This document shows, one piece after another, positions 9,483 to 16,309 of a DNA stretch of 64,000 bases. The stretch lies in the NCBI RefSeq assembly GCF_001697185.1, contig NZ_CP014224.1, positions 1,302,001-1,366,000 of the forward strand. Direction: 5' to 3'. How positions within the stretch are numbered: position 1 is the stretch's first letter; every line of letters begins with the position of its first letter. A program made the position numbers and the translations under genes. The notes below the pieces were generated by a model, which saw only the letters and a list, made by a program, of their open reading frames with translations, was not told the DNA's origin and did no database searches. This stretch comes from Wenyingzhuangia fucanilytica (GTDB lineage Bacteria; Bacteroidota; Bacteroidia; Flavobacteriales; Flavobacteriaceae).

Positions 9483-10541
9483 TTAAAATTTTTTCATTAC
9501 ATCGATTAATGCCTGAACGCTTTCTATAGGCATTGCATTGTAAATAGAAGCTCTAAATCCTCCTACAGAACGGTGTCCTTTTACATTGCTAATTCCAGCT
9601 TCGTTACATGCTGCTAAGAATTCTGCATCTTTAGAAGCATCTTTTAATAAGAATACTACGTTCATTAAAGATCTGTCTTCTTTAGCTACATTGTTTATAA
9701 AAGATGGGTTGTTGTCTATCTCGTTATAAAGTAAAGCTGCTTTTTCTTCGTTCTTTTTAGCAATAGCTTCTAAACCACCTTGAGCTTTCATGTATTCTAA
9801 GTTTAACATAGAAACATAAATTGCAAATACAGGAGGTGTATTAAACATACTTTCTCCTTTAATGTGAATTTGGTAATCTAACATAGAAGGAATAGTTCTT
9901 CCTGTGTTACCTAAAATATCTTTTTTGATGATTACAAGAGTAGCTCCAGCAGGACCTAAGTTCTTTTGAGCTCCAGCGTATATAATTCCGAATTTAGAAA
10001 CATCTACTGGCTTAGAGAAAATGTCAGAAGACATATCAGCAACTAATACTGCATCTGTTTCTGGAGTTTCTTTAAACTGAGTTCCAAAAATGGTGTTGTT
10101 ACTTGTATAGTGTACATAATCTACATCGCTAGGAATGTTAAATCCTTTAGGAATGTAGTTATGGTTAGTATCTGCAGAAGAAGCAACTTCAATTACTTCA
10201 CCAAAATTTTTGGCTTCTTTTAAGGCCTTGTTACTCCAAGCTCCTGTATTGATGTATGCAGCTTTTCCTCCATCAACTTTCATTAAGTTAATAGCGGTCA
10301 TTAAGAATTGAGTAGAAGCACCACCTTGTAAAAATAAAACCTCGTGAGTAGCGGGTACATTCAAAATTTCTTTTACCAATGCAACGGCTTTGTCATATAC
10401 TGCAACAAACTCTTTGCTACGGTGTGATATTTCAATTAATGATAAACCTGTATTGTCAAAATCTAAGATAGCTTGACTAGCTTTCTGAAATACTTCTTGA
10501 GGGAGAATTGAAGGACCTGCGCTAAAATTATGTTTCTTCAT
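9483..10541 (-). CDS. serC: Phosphoserine aminotransferase
   Basis: A 352-residue class V PLP aminotransferase making phosphoserine from phosphohydroxypyruvate and glutamate. [14 protein letters not shown] at the N-terminus and GGASTQF are family blocks, and the PLP lysine lies in [12 protein letters not shown]. The start is ATG 10541. A longer frame opens at 10568, but that codon sits at the -7 promoter box (10566-10573), so the short start is right. It is the second enzyme of serine synthesis, directly ahead of serA. Confidence 0.95.
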   Translation of the reverse strand: MKKHNFSAGPSILPQEVFQKASQAILDFDNTGLSLIEISHRSKEFVAVYDKAVALVKEILNVPATHEVLFLQGGASTQFLMTAINLMKVDGGKAAYINTGAWSNKALKEAKNFGEVIEVASSADTNHNYIPKGFNIPSDVDYVHYTSNNTIFGTQFKETPETDAVLVADMSSDIFSKPVDVSKFGIIYAGAQKNLGPAGATLVIIKKDILGNTGRTIPSMLDYQIHIKGESMFNTPPVFAIYVSMLNLEYMKAQGGLEAIAKKNEEKAALLYNEIDNNPSFINNVAKEDRSLMNVVFLLKDASKDAEFLAACNEAGISNVKGHRSVGGFRASIYNAMPIESVQALIDVMKKF

Positions 10542-10565
10542 TATATATTTAATTTTTGGAAAGCA

Positions 10566-10573
10566 CAAATTTA
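10566..10573 (-). promoter_or_regulatory. -7 promoter box of serC-serA
   Basis: Minus-strand TAAATTTG matches TAnnTTTG about 25 bases before the serC ATG, giving a short leader. No clear -33 TTG is seen. Confidence 0.55.
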
Positions 10574-10625
10574 TAAAATCTACTCGCTTTACCTTTACGT
10601 TTAACTATTTATTTTTAACGTTTTT

Positions 10626-11684
10626 TTATAATGTTATTAAAAATTTAACAGTATCAACGTTATCAGCATAATTCCACAATTTTGGCACCTGTGTTTGCCC
10701 AAATTTTACACTATCTTTAATATTTAACTCAGAAGTGATACATTGAATTTTATCTGATTCCTCTTTTAATTTGGTTTTAAGACTGTCTAAATCATGATAA
10801 TATTCATAGAATAAACTAGCGATAGGAGAGGCGTAGCTCTGATCTTCTTTTAACATTAAAAAACCATTCTCTTTAATATCAAATAAACTCATTAAATAAA
10901 CCGCTTTGTTGTAGTCGTAATTATTAGCGTATTTGGTATACTTAACAATATCTCTATGTTTATAAACTGCTTTAAAAAGTTTGTCAAAATCGTAGTTTTT
11001 AGGGACAAATATTTTAGAAACATTTCTGCATCCTAAACCGTAGTATCTAAAAATATCATCACTTAAAGCTTCTAGTTGCTCATGTGTTTCATTTCCATCT
11101 AAAACCGCTACTGAATTTCTACTTTTTCTAATAATATGTGGATGTTTTCCAAAATAATAATCAAAATAACGAGCGGTATTATTGCTTCCTGTAGCAATTA
11201 CAGCGTCATAATTTTGAAGTTTTTCTTCGGTAAATGTAAAAGTTCCTTTAAAACTTGGTTCTACATGTTCTAAATACTTTGCAATAAGTGGTATAAAATA
11301 TTTATCGTTTGAAGACAACTTAGCCAATACTTTGTTTCCACAAATAGCGACACATAAAAAGTCATGAAAACCTACCAAAGGAATGTTTCCTGCCATAATA
11401 ACAGCAATGGTTTTGTCTGTATGATCTGGAATACTATAGTCTTGTAGCCATTGATCAATATTTTTAGGGCTTAGTGTTTTGGCCCAACTTTCCATAGCAA
11501 ATAACACATTGTTTTGAGTAAACCAACTGTTGTATTCTTCTGCTCTTTTTATTTGCATGCTAAAAGCATCAAAAAATAAATCATTAAAAGGAACATCTTC
11601 TTTTTTAACAATTCCAGATGTTGTAAATTGCGAAAGGAAATGTCCTAAGGTAATAAATGCTTGTTTTCTCTTATCTAAACTCAT
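10626..11684 (-). CDS. LuxC-like acyl-CoA reductase
   Basis: A 352-residue protein of the acyl-CoA reductase (LuxC, PF05893) family. YGLGCRNVSKIFVP contains the likely nucleophilic cysteine, and the fold is that of aldehyde dehydrogenases (AVIMAGNIPLVGFHDF region, about residues 93-108). In many Bacteroidota it stands next to serC/serA and a divergent ferredoxin exactly as here, but its physiological substrate is not established. No luxAB or fatty-acid transferase genes are near, so luminescence is not implied. It is transcribed toward serC, separated by about 50 bases. Confidence 0.8.
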   Translation of the reverse strand: MSLDKRKQAFITLGHFLSQFTTSGIVKKEDVPFNDLFFDAFSMQIKRAEEYNSWFTQNNVLFAMESWAKTLSPKNIDQWLQDYSIPDHTDKTIAVIMAGNIPLVGFHDFLCVAICGNKVLAKLSSNDKYFIPLIAKYLEHVEPSFKGTFTFTEEKLQNYDAVIATGSNNTARYFDYYFGKHPHIIRKSRNSVAVLDGNETHEQLEALSDDIFRYYGLGCRNVSKIFVPKNYDFDKLFKAVYKHRDIVKYTKYANNYDYNKAVYLMSLFDIKENGFLMLKEDQSYASPIASLFYEYYHDLDSLKTKLKEESDKIQCITSELNIKDSVKFGQTQVPKLWNYADNVDTVKFLITL

Positions 11685-11702
11685 TATAAGTTAGTTTGTG
11701 GG

Positions 11703-11733
11703 TTTTGAATGAATACAAAATGTATTATTTTTG
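11703..11733 (+). promoter_or_regulatory. Promoter of the ferredoxin gene (-33 TTTTG, -7 TATTTTTG)
   Basis: TTTTG at 11703-11707 and TATTTTTG at 11726-11733 are separated by 18 bases, a textbook Bacteroidota promoter. ATG follows at 11761. Confidence 0.7.
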
Positions 11734-11760
11734 TGGCACAAATTTAAAGAAAAAAGAACG

Positions 11761-12111
11761 ATGGCAATTATAATAACAGACGAATGTATTAACTGTGGAG
11801 CTTGTGAACCAGAGTGTCCTAATAATGCAATATATGAAGGTGCTGAAGAATGGAAGTATTCTGAAGGTACTTCTTTAGAAGGAGATTTTGTTTTACCTAA
11901 CGGAAATAATGGGAATGCTGATGAAGAGCAAGAGCCTATTTCTGATGAAGTTTATTACATTGTACCTGATAAATGTACAGAATGTAAAGGATTCCACGAT
12001 GAGCCACAATGTGCAGCTGTTTGTCCAGTAGACTGTTGTGTACCTGATGAAGATGTGGTAGAGACTGAAGAAGAATTGTTAGCTAAGCAAGCATTTTTAC
12101 ATAAAGACTAA
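11761..12111 (+). CDS. Bacterial-type 2[4Fe-4S] ferredoxin
   Basis: 116 residues, very acidic. The first cluster motif is CINCGACEPECP near the N-terminus, and the second is CTECKG...CAAVCPVDCC. An insert of about 35 residues separates the halves, and the tail is acidic. It is an electron carrier of the 4Fe-4S dicluster type. The start is ATG 11761; an in-frame TTG/GTG region upstream overlaps the promoter. It is divergent from the acyl-CoA reductase, a conserved pairing that suggests electron delivery to a shared process (inference). Confidence 0.9.
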   Translation: MAIIITDECINCGACEPECPNNAIYEGAEEWKYSEGTSLEGDFVLPNGNNGNADEEQEPISDEVYYIVPDKCTECKGFHDEPQCAAVCPVDCCVPDEDVVETEEELLAKQAFLHKD

Positions 12112-12131
12112 GTTTTTAAAACATATAATGT

Positions 12132-12164
12132 AAAACGCCAATCATAATTTATGATTGGCGTTTT
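12132..12164 (+). terminator. Strong terminator after the ferredoxin gene
   Basis: A 14-bp perfect stem (AAAACGCCAATCAT / its complement at 12151-12164) with a 5-base loop, followed by a T-run. Possibly bidirectional with the convergent gene. Confidence 0.9.
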
Positions 12165-12185
12165 TTTTAACATTTAGAGTGTAGT

Positions 12186-12641
12186 TTAAAATAATCCTAG
12201 TTTTACACTTGGGGTATTTACACGTACATTGGTATTAATACTTCTGCTTCTAGGGGATCTTTCGTAGTAATAATCGTTATATCTATAGTAGTAAAAAGAT
12301 GCATGACTGTAATAATGATCACTATGATGACAATGGTGATTACATTCATTATAATGTTCCGCATAAGCATCTTTCTTTCCTTGCATATAGGCTTTGTATG
12401 CTTTTTTATCTTTCTTTTTTAGATTTTTTTCATACGCTTTTTGATCTTTCCAAAACTGTTTTTCTTCTTCTTTGGTTTTGGCGCTAAATTCTTGCTCGTA
12501 TTTAGCATCTTCTTTTGCTCTTTTTTGATAATAAGATTCTTTATCTAAACTAGATTTGTTTTCGTTTTCTGTGTTTTGAGCTTGTAAGGTCGATGCTAAA
12601 CTTATGGTAATAATTAATAATGTTCTTTTTAAAAGTTTCAT
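12186..12641 (-). CDS. Small secreted His/Tyr-rich protein under the ECF promoter
   Basis: 151 residues, function unknown. A signal peptide (residues 1-21, ending LQAQ) is followed by a charged Lys/Glu helix-prone stretch (about 25-95), a histidine- and cysteine-containing patch (NECNHHCHHSDHYYSH) that could bind metal, and a tyrosine-rich patch. The C-terminus is short and beta-like. Its promoter region holds the motif ATAGGGTA-N15-GTCTTAA, identical to that before the FecR gene, so it is a likely member of the same sigma regulon. The metal idea is inference from composition only. Confidence 0.75.
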   Translation of the reverse strand: MKLLKRTLLIITISLASTLQAQNTENENKSSLDKESYYQKRAKEDAKYEQEFSAKTKEEEKQFWKDQKAYEKNLKKKDKKAYKAYMQGKKDAYAEHYNECNHHCHHSDHYYSHASFYYYRYNDYYYERSPRSRSINTNVRVNTPSVKLGLF

Positions 12642-12680
12642 AATGGTATGTTTTTAAAGTGAATACTTCTGTTTCTATAT

Positions 12681-12710
12681 TTAAGACACTTCAATTATTT
12701 TTTACCCTAT
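12681..12710 (-). promoter_or_regulatory. Predicted ECF promoter, site A
   Basis: Minus strand: ATAGGGTA (12710-12703), 15-base spacer, GTCTTAA (12687-12681), 40 bases before the ATG at 12641. Same elements and same spacing as sites B and C. Confidence 0.7.
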
Positions 12711-12721
12711 GATTTTTCACA

Positions 12722-13492
12722 TTATTTTCCTCCATTGGCTTGTAAATCGGCGATGCATTGAGCATCTAGCGTAGGAGCTGAATTACTACCAAATAAATTA
12801 GATATTCCATCACCTGTTTCTGCAGACCAATACATTAAACAACTCTCCACGTTACAATGTTTAGCATGTTCTGTGTCTTCATGTTGGCTTTGTAAGCTTG
12901 CCCCTAAATTGGTTAAACCTAATATATGACCAAATTCATGAGTAATAACTGTGGTTTCTAAAACATCTCTACTCGGTTCAAAAGCACTATTGCTTAAGTT
13001 TTGAATGTTTTTTTGAAATATAACAAAGGAAGTATTTCGGTAAGCTGTTCCTAATACAGTACCTGTATCGGTGTTTTTATCAGATTCTCCATCTGTAAAA
13101 TATGCCCATACAGCAATTTCTTTTTCTGTATTGTAATGGGTTCTGTTGTTTTCTTCAATAGTAATGATGTCATTAATAGTATAGCGATTTTTTCCAGGAC
13201 TTGGAATCATTTTTTCTTCAACTATAATTCCTTCTGGTTTATAGGTGCGCTTTTCTAAAAATGATACAAAATTGTTGATCGCATTTTGTGTAGGTTTATA
13301 CCCATCAACATAAACTAATTCTACAATCATCTTTTTGTACTTGTCATCCGAAAGTAAATCATTAGAAGAGCTCCCAGTTGATTTTTGATTTAAAGTACGA
13401 TTGATTCCATTGCTAACCTCTGATTCATTTTCTTTAGTACAAGAAAATAGGAGTGAAATCAATAAAAAGGAAATGAGGTAAAAAGTTTTCAT
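12722..13492 (-). CDS. Surface lipoprotein zinc metalloprotease
   Basis: 256 residues. The start is ATG 13492 (MKTFYLISF); an upstream in-frame codon at 13525 is less likely. The signal peptide ends in a lipobox, LLFSC, so it is lipid-anchored. The active site is HEFGHILGLTNLG (HExxHxxG), followed by a downstream segment HEDTEHAKHC and a CLMYW Met-turn-like motif, as in the Bacteroidota membrane metalloproteases related to metzincins. The position where classic metzincins have the third His/Asp is Asn, so the third ligand may be one of the downstream His or Asp residues. It follows the 350-residue lipoprotein gene and is probably read from site B through a weak stem-loop. Confidence 0.85.
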   Translation of the reverse strand: MKTFYLISFLLISLLFSCTKENESEVSNGINRTLNQKSTGSSSNDLLSDDKYKKMIVELVYVDGYKPTQNAINNFVSFLEKRTYKPEGIIVEEKMIPSPGKNRYTINDIITIEENNRTHYNTEKEIAVWAYFTDGESDKNTDTGTVLGTAYRNTSFVIFQKNIQNLSNSAFEPSRDVLETTVITHEFGHILGLTNLGASLQSQHEDTEHAKHCNVESCLMYWSAETGDGISNLFGSNSAPTLDAQCIADLQANGGK

Positions 13493-13514
13493 CAGGTATC
13501 TTTTATAGTTTATA

Positions 13515-13543
13515 AAAACAGCCACTTAAAAAGCAGCTGTTTT
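13515..13543 (-). terminator. Stem-loop between lipoprotein and metalloprotease genes
   Basis: AAAACAGC / GCTGTTTT with a 13-base loop and a TA-rich tail on the minus strand. It could reduce read-through and set the ratio between the two gene products. Confidence 0.5.
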
Positions 13544-13572
13544 ATATGTACGTAACCTTTATTAATTAGGTT

Positions 13573-14625
13573 TTAAATTTGATTTAATACCAATGCGGTT
13601 GAAGTGTTGGTAGTACTTTGTAAAGTTATACTACTGCTAGAGTAGTTGGTTACTGTCCAAGTATCATTTAACAATTCAAAATTAGCTTCGCTAGAAAATT
13701 CTAAAGTTAAAAATACTTCCATTTCAGAAGTTACAGAAAATGTACCTTCTGCTTTTTCAGCCAATGCATTAGCGGTGTTTGTAGCAGAACAAGTTAAATC
13801 GTTTGCAAAGTCAATAGTATAATTTGCATAAGTGTTAGCGGTATCTACTCCTCCGTTTATATATGATTGTACTCTAAAAGTACCTTCTACTAAAATATTT
13901 TCTAAAGTTTCTGCATCTTCTTGAGCATCATCCATAGTATCTTCATCACCTAAACAATCAGAAATGTGAGATTTAAATTCAGCATCGCTAGAAATGTTTA
14001 CTTCAGTATCATTACTTAATGTTGCTGAGATTGGATATTTGATAGAGAATTTTTCATCTTCATTAAAATTACTCATATAAGTATATAGCTCTTGATTAGA
14101 CTCTATAACTGTAGTGCTAGTTTGTTCTAAGCTAATATTATAAGTTAAAATACTTATTGGGTAATTCATTTTTAAACAATTAATGGCATTTTCTTTTTCT
14201 GCCTCCGCCTCTTCACAAGTGTCTTTAATAGCATTGTATTCAGCTTGATTTTCTACTTGTACTTCTGTGTAGTTACTTAGTTTTACACTAATAGGGAACT
14301 GAAAAGTAATGGTATCTTCGTCATTAATCACTTCGCCTAAAATATTTAATACTAATTGATAATCGTTTTTGTTAGTTAATATTATTTTTTGATTGTTTAC
14401 CCAAACAGTTACAGGAAATAAAACAGAAGAGCAAGAAGTTCCATCTAAAAAGTCATCAAAACTACCATCGTACATTGCAGTACGTTGTAAGTTTTTTGCT
14501 GTTTCTGAATTTACTGAGTTTGTATTTGGGTTTTGTCCGTTTTCCTCATCAATTTCTTTTTGACAAGAAATAAATCCTAAGAAGGAAACAAACATAAGAG
14601 CTGTAATTAATTTTAAAGTTTTCAT
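13573..14625 (-). CDS. Surface lipoprotein with internal repeats
   Basis: 350 residues, unknown function. The signal peptide ends in a lipobox (GFISCQKE). From about residue 70 four diverged repeats can be seen, each beginning FPVTV, FPISV, YPISI or YPISA and ending in a short acidic or polar helix with N-A-E-Y/F; three carry a nearby cysteine. The last 90 residues form a separate beta domain (about 255-350). Its promoter region carries ECF site B. The neighbouring metalloprotease and TonB receptor suggest a surface complex, possibly as substrate, partner or uptake component (inference). Confidence 0.8.
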   Translation of the reverse strand: MKTLKLITALMFVSFLGFISCQKEIDEENGQNPNTNSVNSETAKNLQRTAMYDGSFDDFLDGTSCSSVLFPVTVWVNNQKIILTNKNDYQLVLNILGEVINDEDTITFQFPISVKLSNYTEVQVENQAEYNAIKDTCEEAEAEKENAINCLKMNYPISILTYNISLEQTSTTVIESNQELYTYMSNFNEDEKFSIKYPISATLSNDTEVNISSDAEFKSHISDCLGDEDTMDDAQEDAETLENILVEGTFRVQSYINGGVDTANTYANYTIDFANDLTCSATNTANALAEKAEGTFSVTSEMEVFLTLEFSSEANFELLNDTWTVTNYSSSSITLQSTTNTSTALVLNQI

Positions 14626-14677
14626 TGATACTTATTTTTAGGTTAAACATAAAAGCGATTTTTTCGCCTTTCTGTAT

Positions 14678-14707
14678 TTAAGACTCTTAAGCTTAAATTT
14701 ACCCTAT
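14678..14707 (-). promoter_or_regulatory. Predicted ECF promoter, site B
   Basis: Minus strand: ATAGGGTA (14707-14700), 15-base spacer, GTCTTAA (14684-14678), 52 bases before the lipoprotein ATG. Confidence 0.7.
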
Positions 14708-14755
14708 AGTTTTTTTAATTTTTTTAAATTAAAAAGTTAAATACTTAAAATACTG

Positions 14756-14789
14756 TTGTTTATAAGTATGTTTATAATTCCTACTTTTG
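14756..14789 (+). promoter_or_regulatory. Housekeeping promoter of the ECF sigma gene
   Basis: TTG at 14756-14758 and TACTTTTG at 14782-14789 with a 23-base gap. The sigma gene thus appears to be made from the main sigma factor, not from its own motif. Confidence 0.5.
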
Positions 14790-14816
14790 TACAAATCTAC
14801 ATTATAAAGAGAATTT

Positions 14817-15338
14817 ATGAATAAACCCAAGCATAAACTTTGCGAAGAATCTTATTTTAATAGCTTTTATATAAAACATATTCAGGCCGCTAGTAATTTT
14901 GCTTTTTATAAATCTGGAAATCATGCTGCCTCTTTAGACTTGGTACAAGATGCTTTTGCTAAAATATGGGAAAATTGTGCTAAGATTGATTTTGAAAAAG
15001 CAAAGACCTATTTGTTTACAACGGTAAATAATTTATTCTTAAATACGATTAGACATCAAAAAGTTGTGATGTCTTATGCAAAGGAATCTCCCTATATAGA
15101 CAAAACGAATTTAAATCCAGAATATATTTTGGAAGAAGAGGAGTTTAAACAAAAATTATTGAACACCATTGCTGATTTAAGCGAAGAACAAAGAGAAGTT
15201 TTTTTGTTAAATAGAATAGAGGGAAAAAAATATAGAGAAATAGCAGAGCTGTTAGGAATATCTCAAAAAACGGTAGAGAAAAGAATGTCTTTAGCCTTAA
15301 AATTTCTACGCAGTAAAATGAATAAAGTAAATATTTAG
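14817..15338 (+). CDS. ECF RNA polymerase sigma factor (FecI-like)
   Basis: 173 residues. Sigma region 2 covers about residues 20-85 (DLVQDAFAKIWEN, then the FTTVNNLFLNTIRH helix). Region 4 covers about 115-168 (LSEEQREVFLLNRIEG, KYREIAELLGISQKTVEKR). The length is normal. It is followed by an anti-sigma FecR and a TonB receptor, the standard cell-surface signalling arrangement: ligand at the receptor leads FecR to free the sigma factor. It probably recognises the ATAGGGTA-N15-GTCTTAA motif seen at three places around it, including the one between this gene and fecR. Confidence 0.93.
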   Translation: MNKPKHKLCEESYFNSFYIKHIQAASNFAFYKSGNHAASLDLVQDAFAKIWENCAKIDFEKAKTYLFTTVNNLFLNTIRHQKVVMSYAKESPYIDKTNLNPEYILEEEEFKQKLLNTIADLSEEQREVFLLNRIEGKKYREIAELLGISQKTVEKRMSLALKFLRSKMNKVNI

Positions 15339-15346
15339 ACATTAGT

Positions 15347-15376
15347 ATAGGGTAATATATAAAATAGGTGTCTTAA
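15347..15376 (+). promoter_or_regulatory. Predicted ECF promoter, site C
   Basis: ATAGGGTA (15347-15354), 15-base spacer, GTCTTAA (15370-15376), 18 bases before the FecR ATG. It drives the anti-sigma/receptor pair separately from the sigma gene. Confidence 0.75.
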
Positions 15377-15394
15377 TTATAGAATGCATTGAAA

Positions 15395-16309
15395 ATGAAT
15401 AAAGAAAACGACATATTAAAATGGTTTGATGGTGAGATTTCTACAGAAATGATACAGCAAAAGTATCCTGATGAAGATTTTTCAACTCTTAAAAAAGCAA
15501 GTTTCTATACAAAGCAAATAGAAGTGCCTAAAGTAGATGCAGAAAAAGCTTTGGAGGAATTTAAAACTAGAACTTTTCATAAAAAAGAAGTTAAAGTGGT
15601 TTCGTTTAACGCACAGTTCTTCTTAAAAATAGCGGCTATTTTAGTAGTCTTGTTTGGTGCATCGTATTTTTTCTTTTTTAACAATACGGCATCTTATAAT
15701 ACAACAATAGCCCAAACAGAAACGTTCTTTTTGCCAGATAACTCAGAGGTAGTGTTAAATGCGCAATCTGAATTAAATTACAATAAAAAAGAATGGCAAA
15801 ATAACAGAACACTTGAGCTTGATGGAGAAGCCTTTTTTAAAGTCACCAAAGGAAATACATTTACAGTGTTTACTGATGCGGGAAGCATTCAGGTTTTGGG
15901 AACACAATTTAATGTTAAAGAACGTGAACGTTATTTTGAGGTGCAATGTTACGAAGGTTCTGTAAGTGTAACTTATCAGGATAAAAAAACAATTTTATCT
16001 CCTGGTAAATCTTTTAGAGTGATAGATGGAAAAGTAATAGATACAAAAGATTTTAATGCCGAAAATCCTTCGTGGTTGGCTAAAGAAACTACTTTTGATC
16101 ACGTTCCTTTATGGCAAGTAATAAACGAATTAGAAATACAATACAACATAAAAATAGAAGCTAAAAACGTGGATGTAACTAAAATATTCTCAGGAAGTTT
16201 TACACATACTAACCAAAATATAGCTTTACAATCGGTAACCATACCGCTTAAATTAAGTTATAAAATACAAGGAAATAAAGTTGAGTTTTATAACTATGAA
16301 ACAAAGTAA
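15395..16309 (+). CDS. FecR-type anti-sigma factor
   Basis: 304 residues from ATG 15395. A short cytoplasmic N-terminus (about 75 residues) would hold the sigma factor. One membrane helix at about 78-97 (LKIAAILVVLFGASYFFFF) follows. The periplasmic part has the FecR beta domain (about 105-205, with LPDNSEVVLNAQS, LDGEAFFKV, VLGTQFNV) and a C-terminal DUF4974-like secretin-type domain (about 225-300). It receives the signal from the STN domain of the receptor encoded next. Its end overlaps the receptor start by 14 bases. Confidence 0.93.
   Translation: MNKENDILKWFDGEISTEMIQQKYPDEDFSTLKKASFYTKQIEVPKVDAEKALEEFKTRTFHKKEVKVVSFNAQFFLKIAAILVVLFGASYFFFFNNTASYNTTIAQTETFFLPDNSEVVLNAQSELNYNKKEWQNNRTLELDGEAFFKVTKGNTFTVFTDAGSIQVLGTQFNVKERERYFEVQCYEGSVSVTYQDKKTILSPGKSFRVIDGKVIDTKDFNAENPSWLAKETTFDHVPLWQVINELEIQYNIKIEAKNVDVTKIFSGSFTHTNQNIALQSVTIPLKLSYKIQGNKVEFYNYETK

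Noticed and set aside
10542-10568. Longer serC start at 10568
   Set aside because: The codon lies in a -7 promoter box and the extra residues do not resemble SerC.
10626-11684. Luminescence operon
   Set aside because: Only the LuxC-like reductase is present; no luciferase or fatty-acid transferase genes are nearby, and the gene order is the common Bacteroidota serC context.
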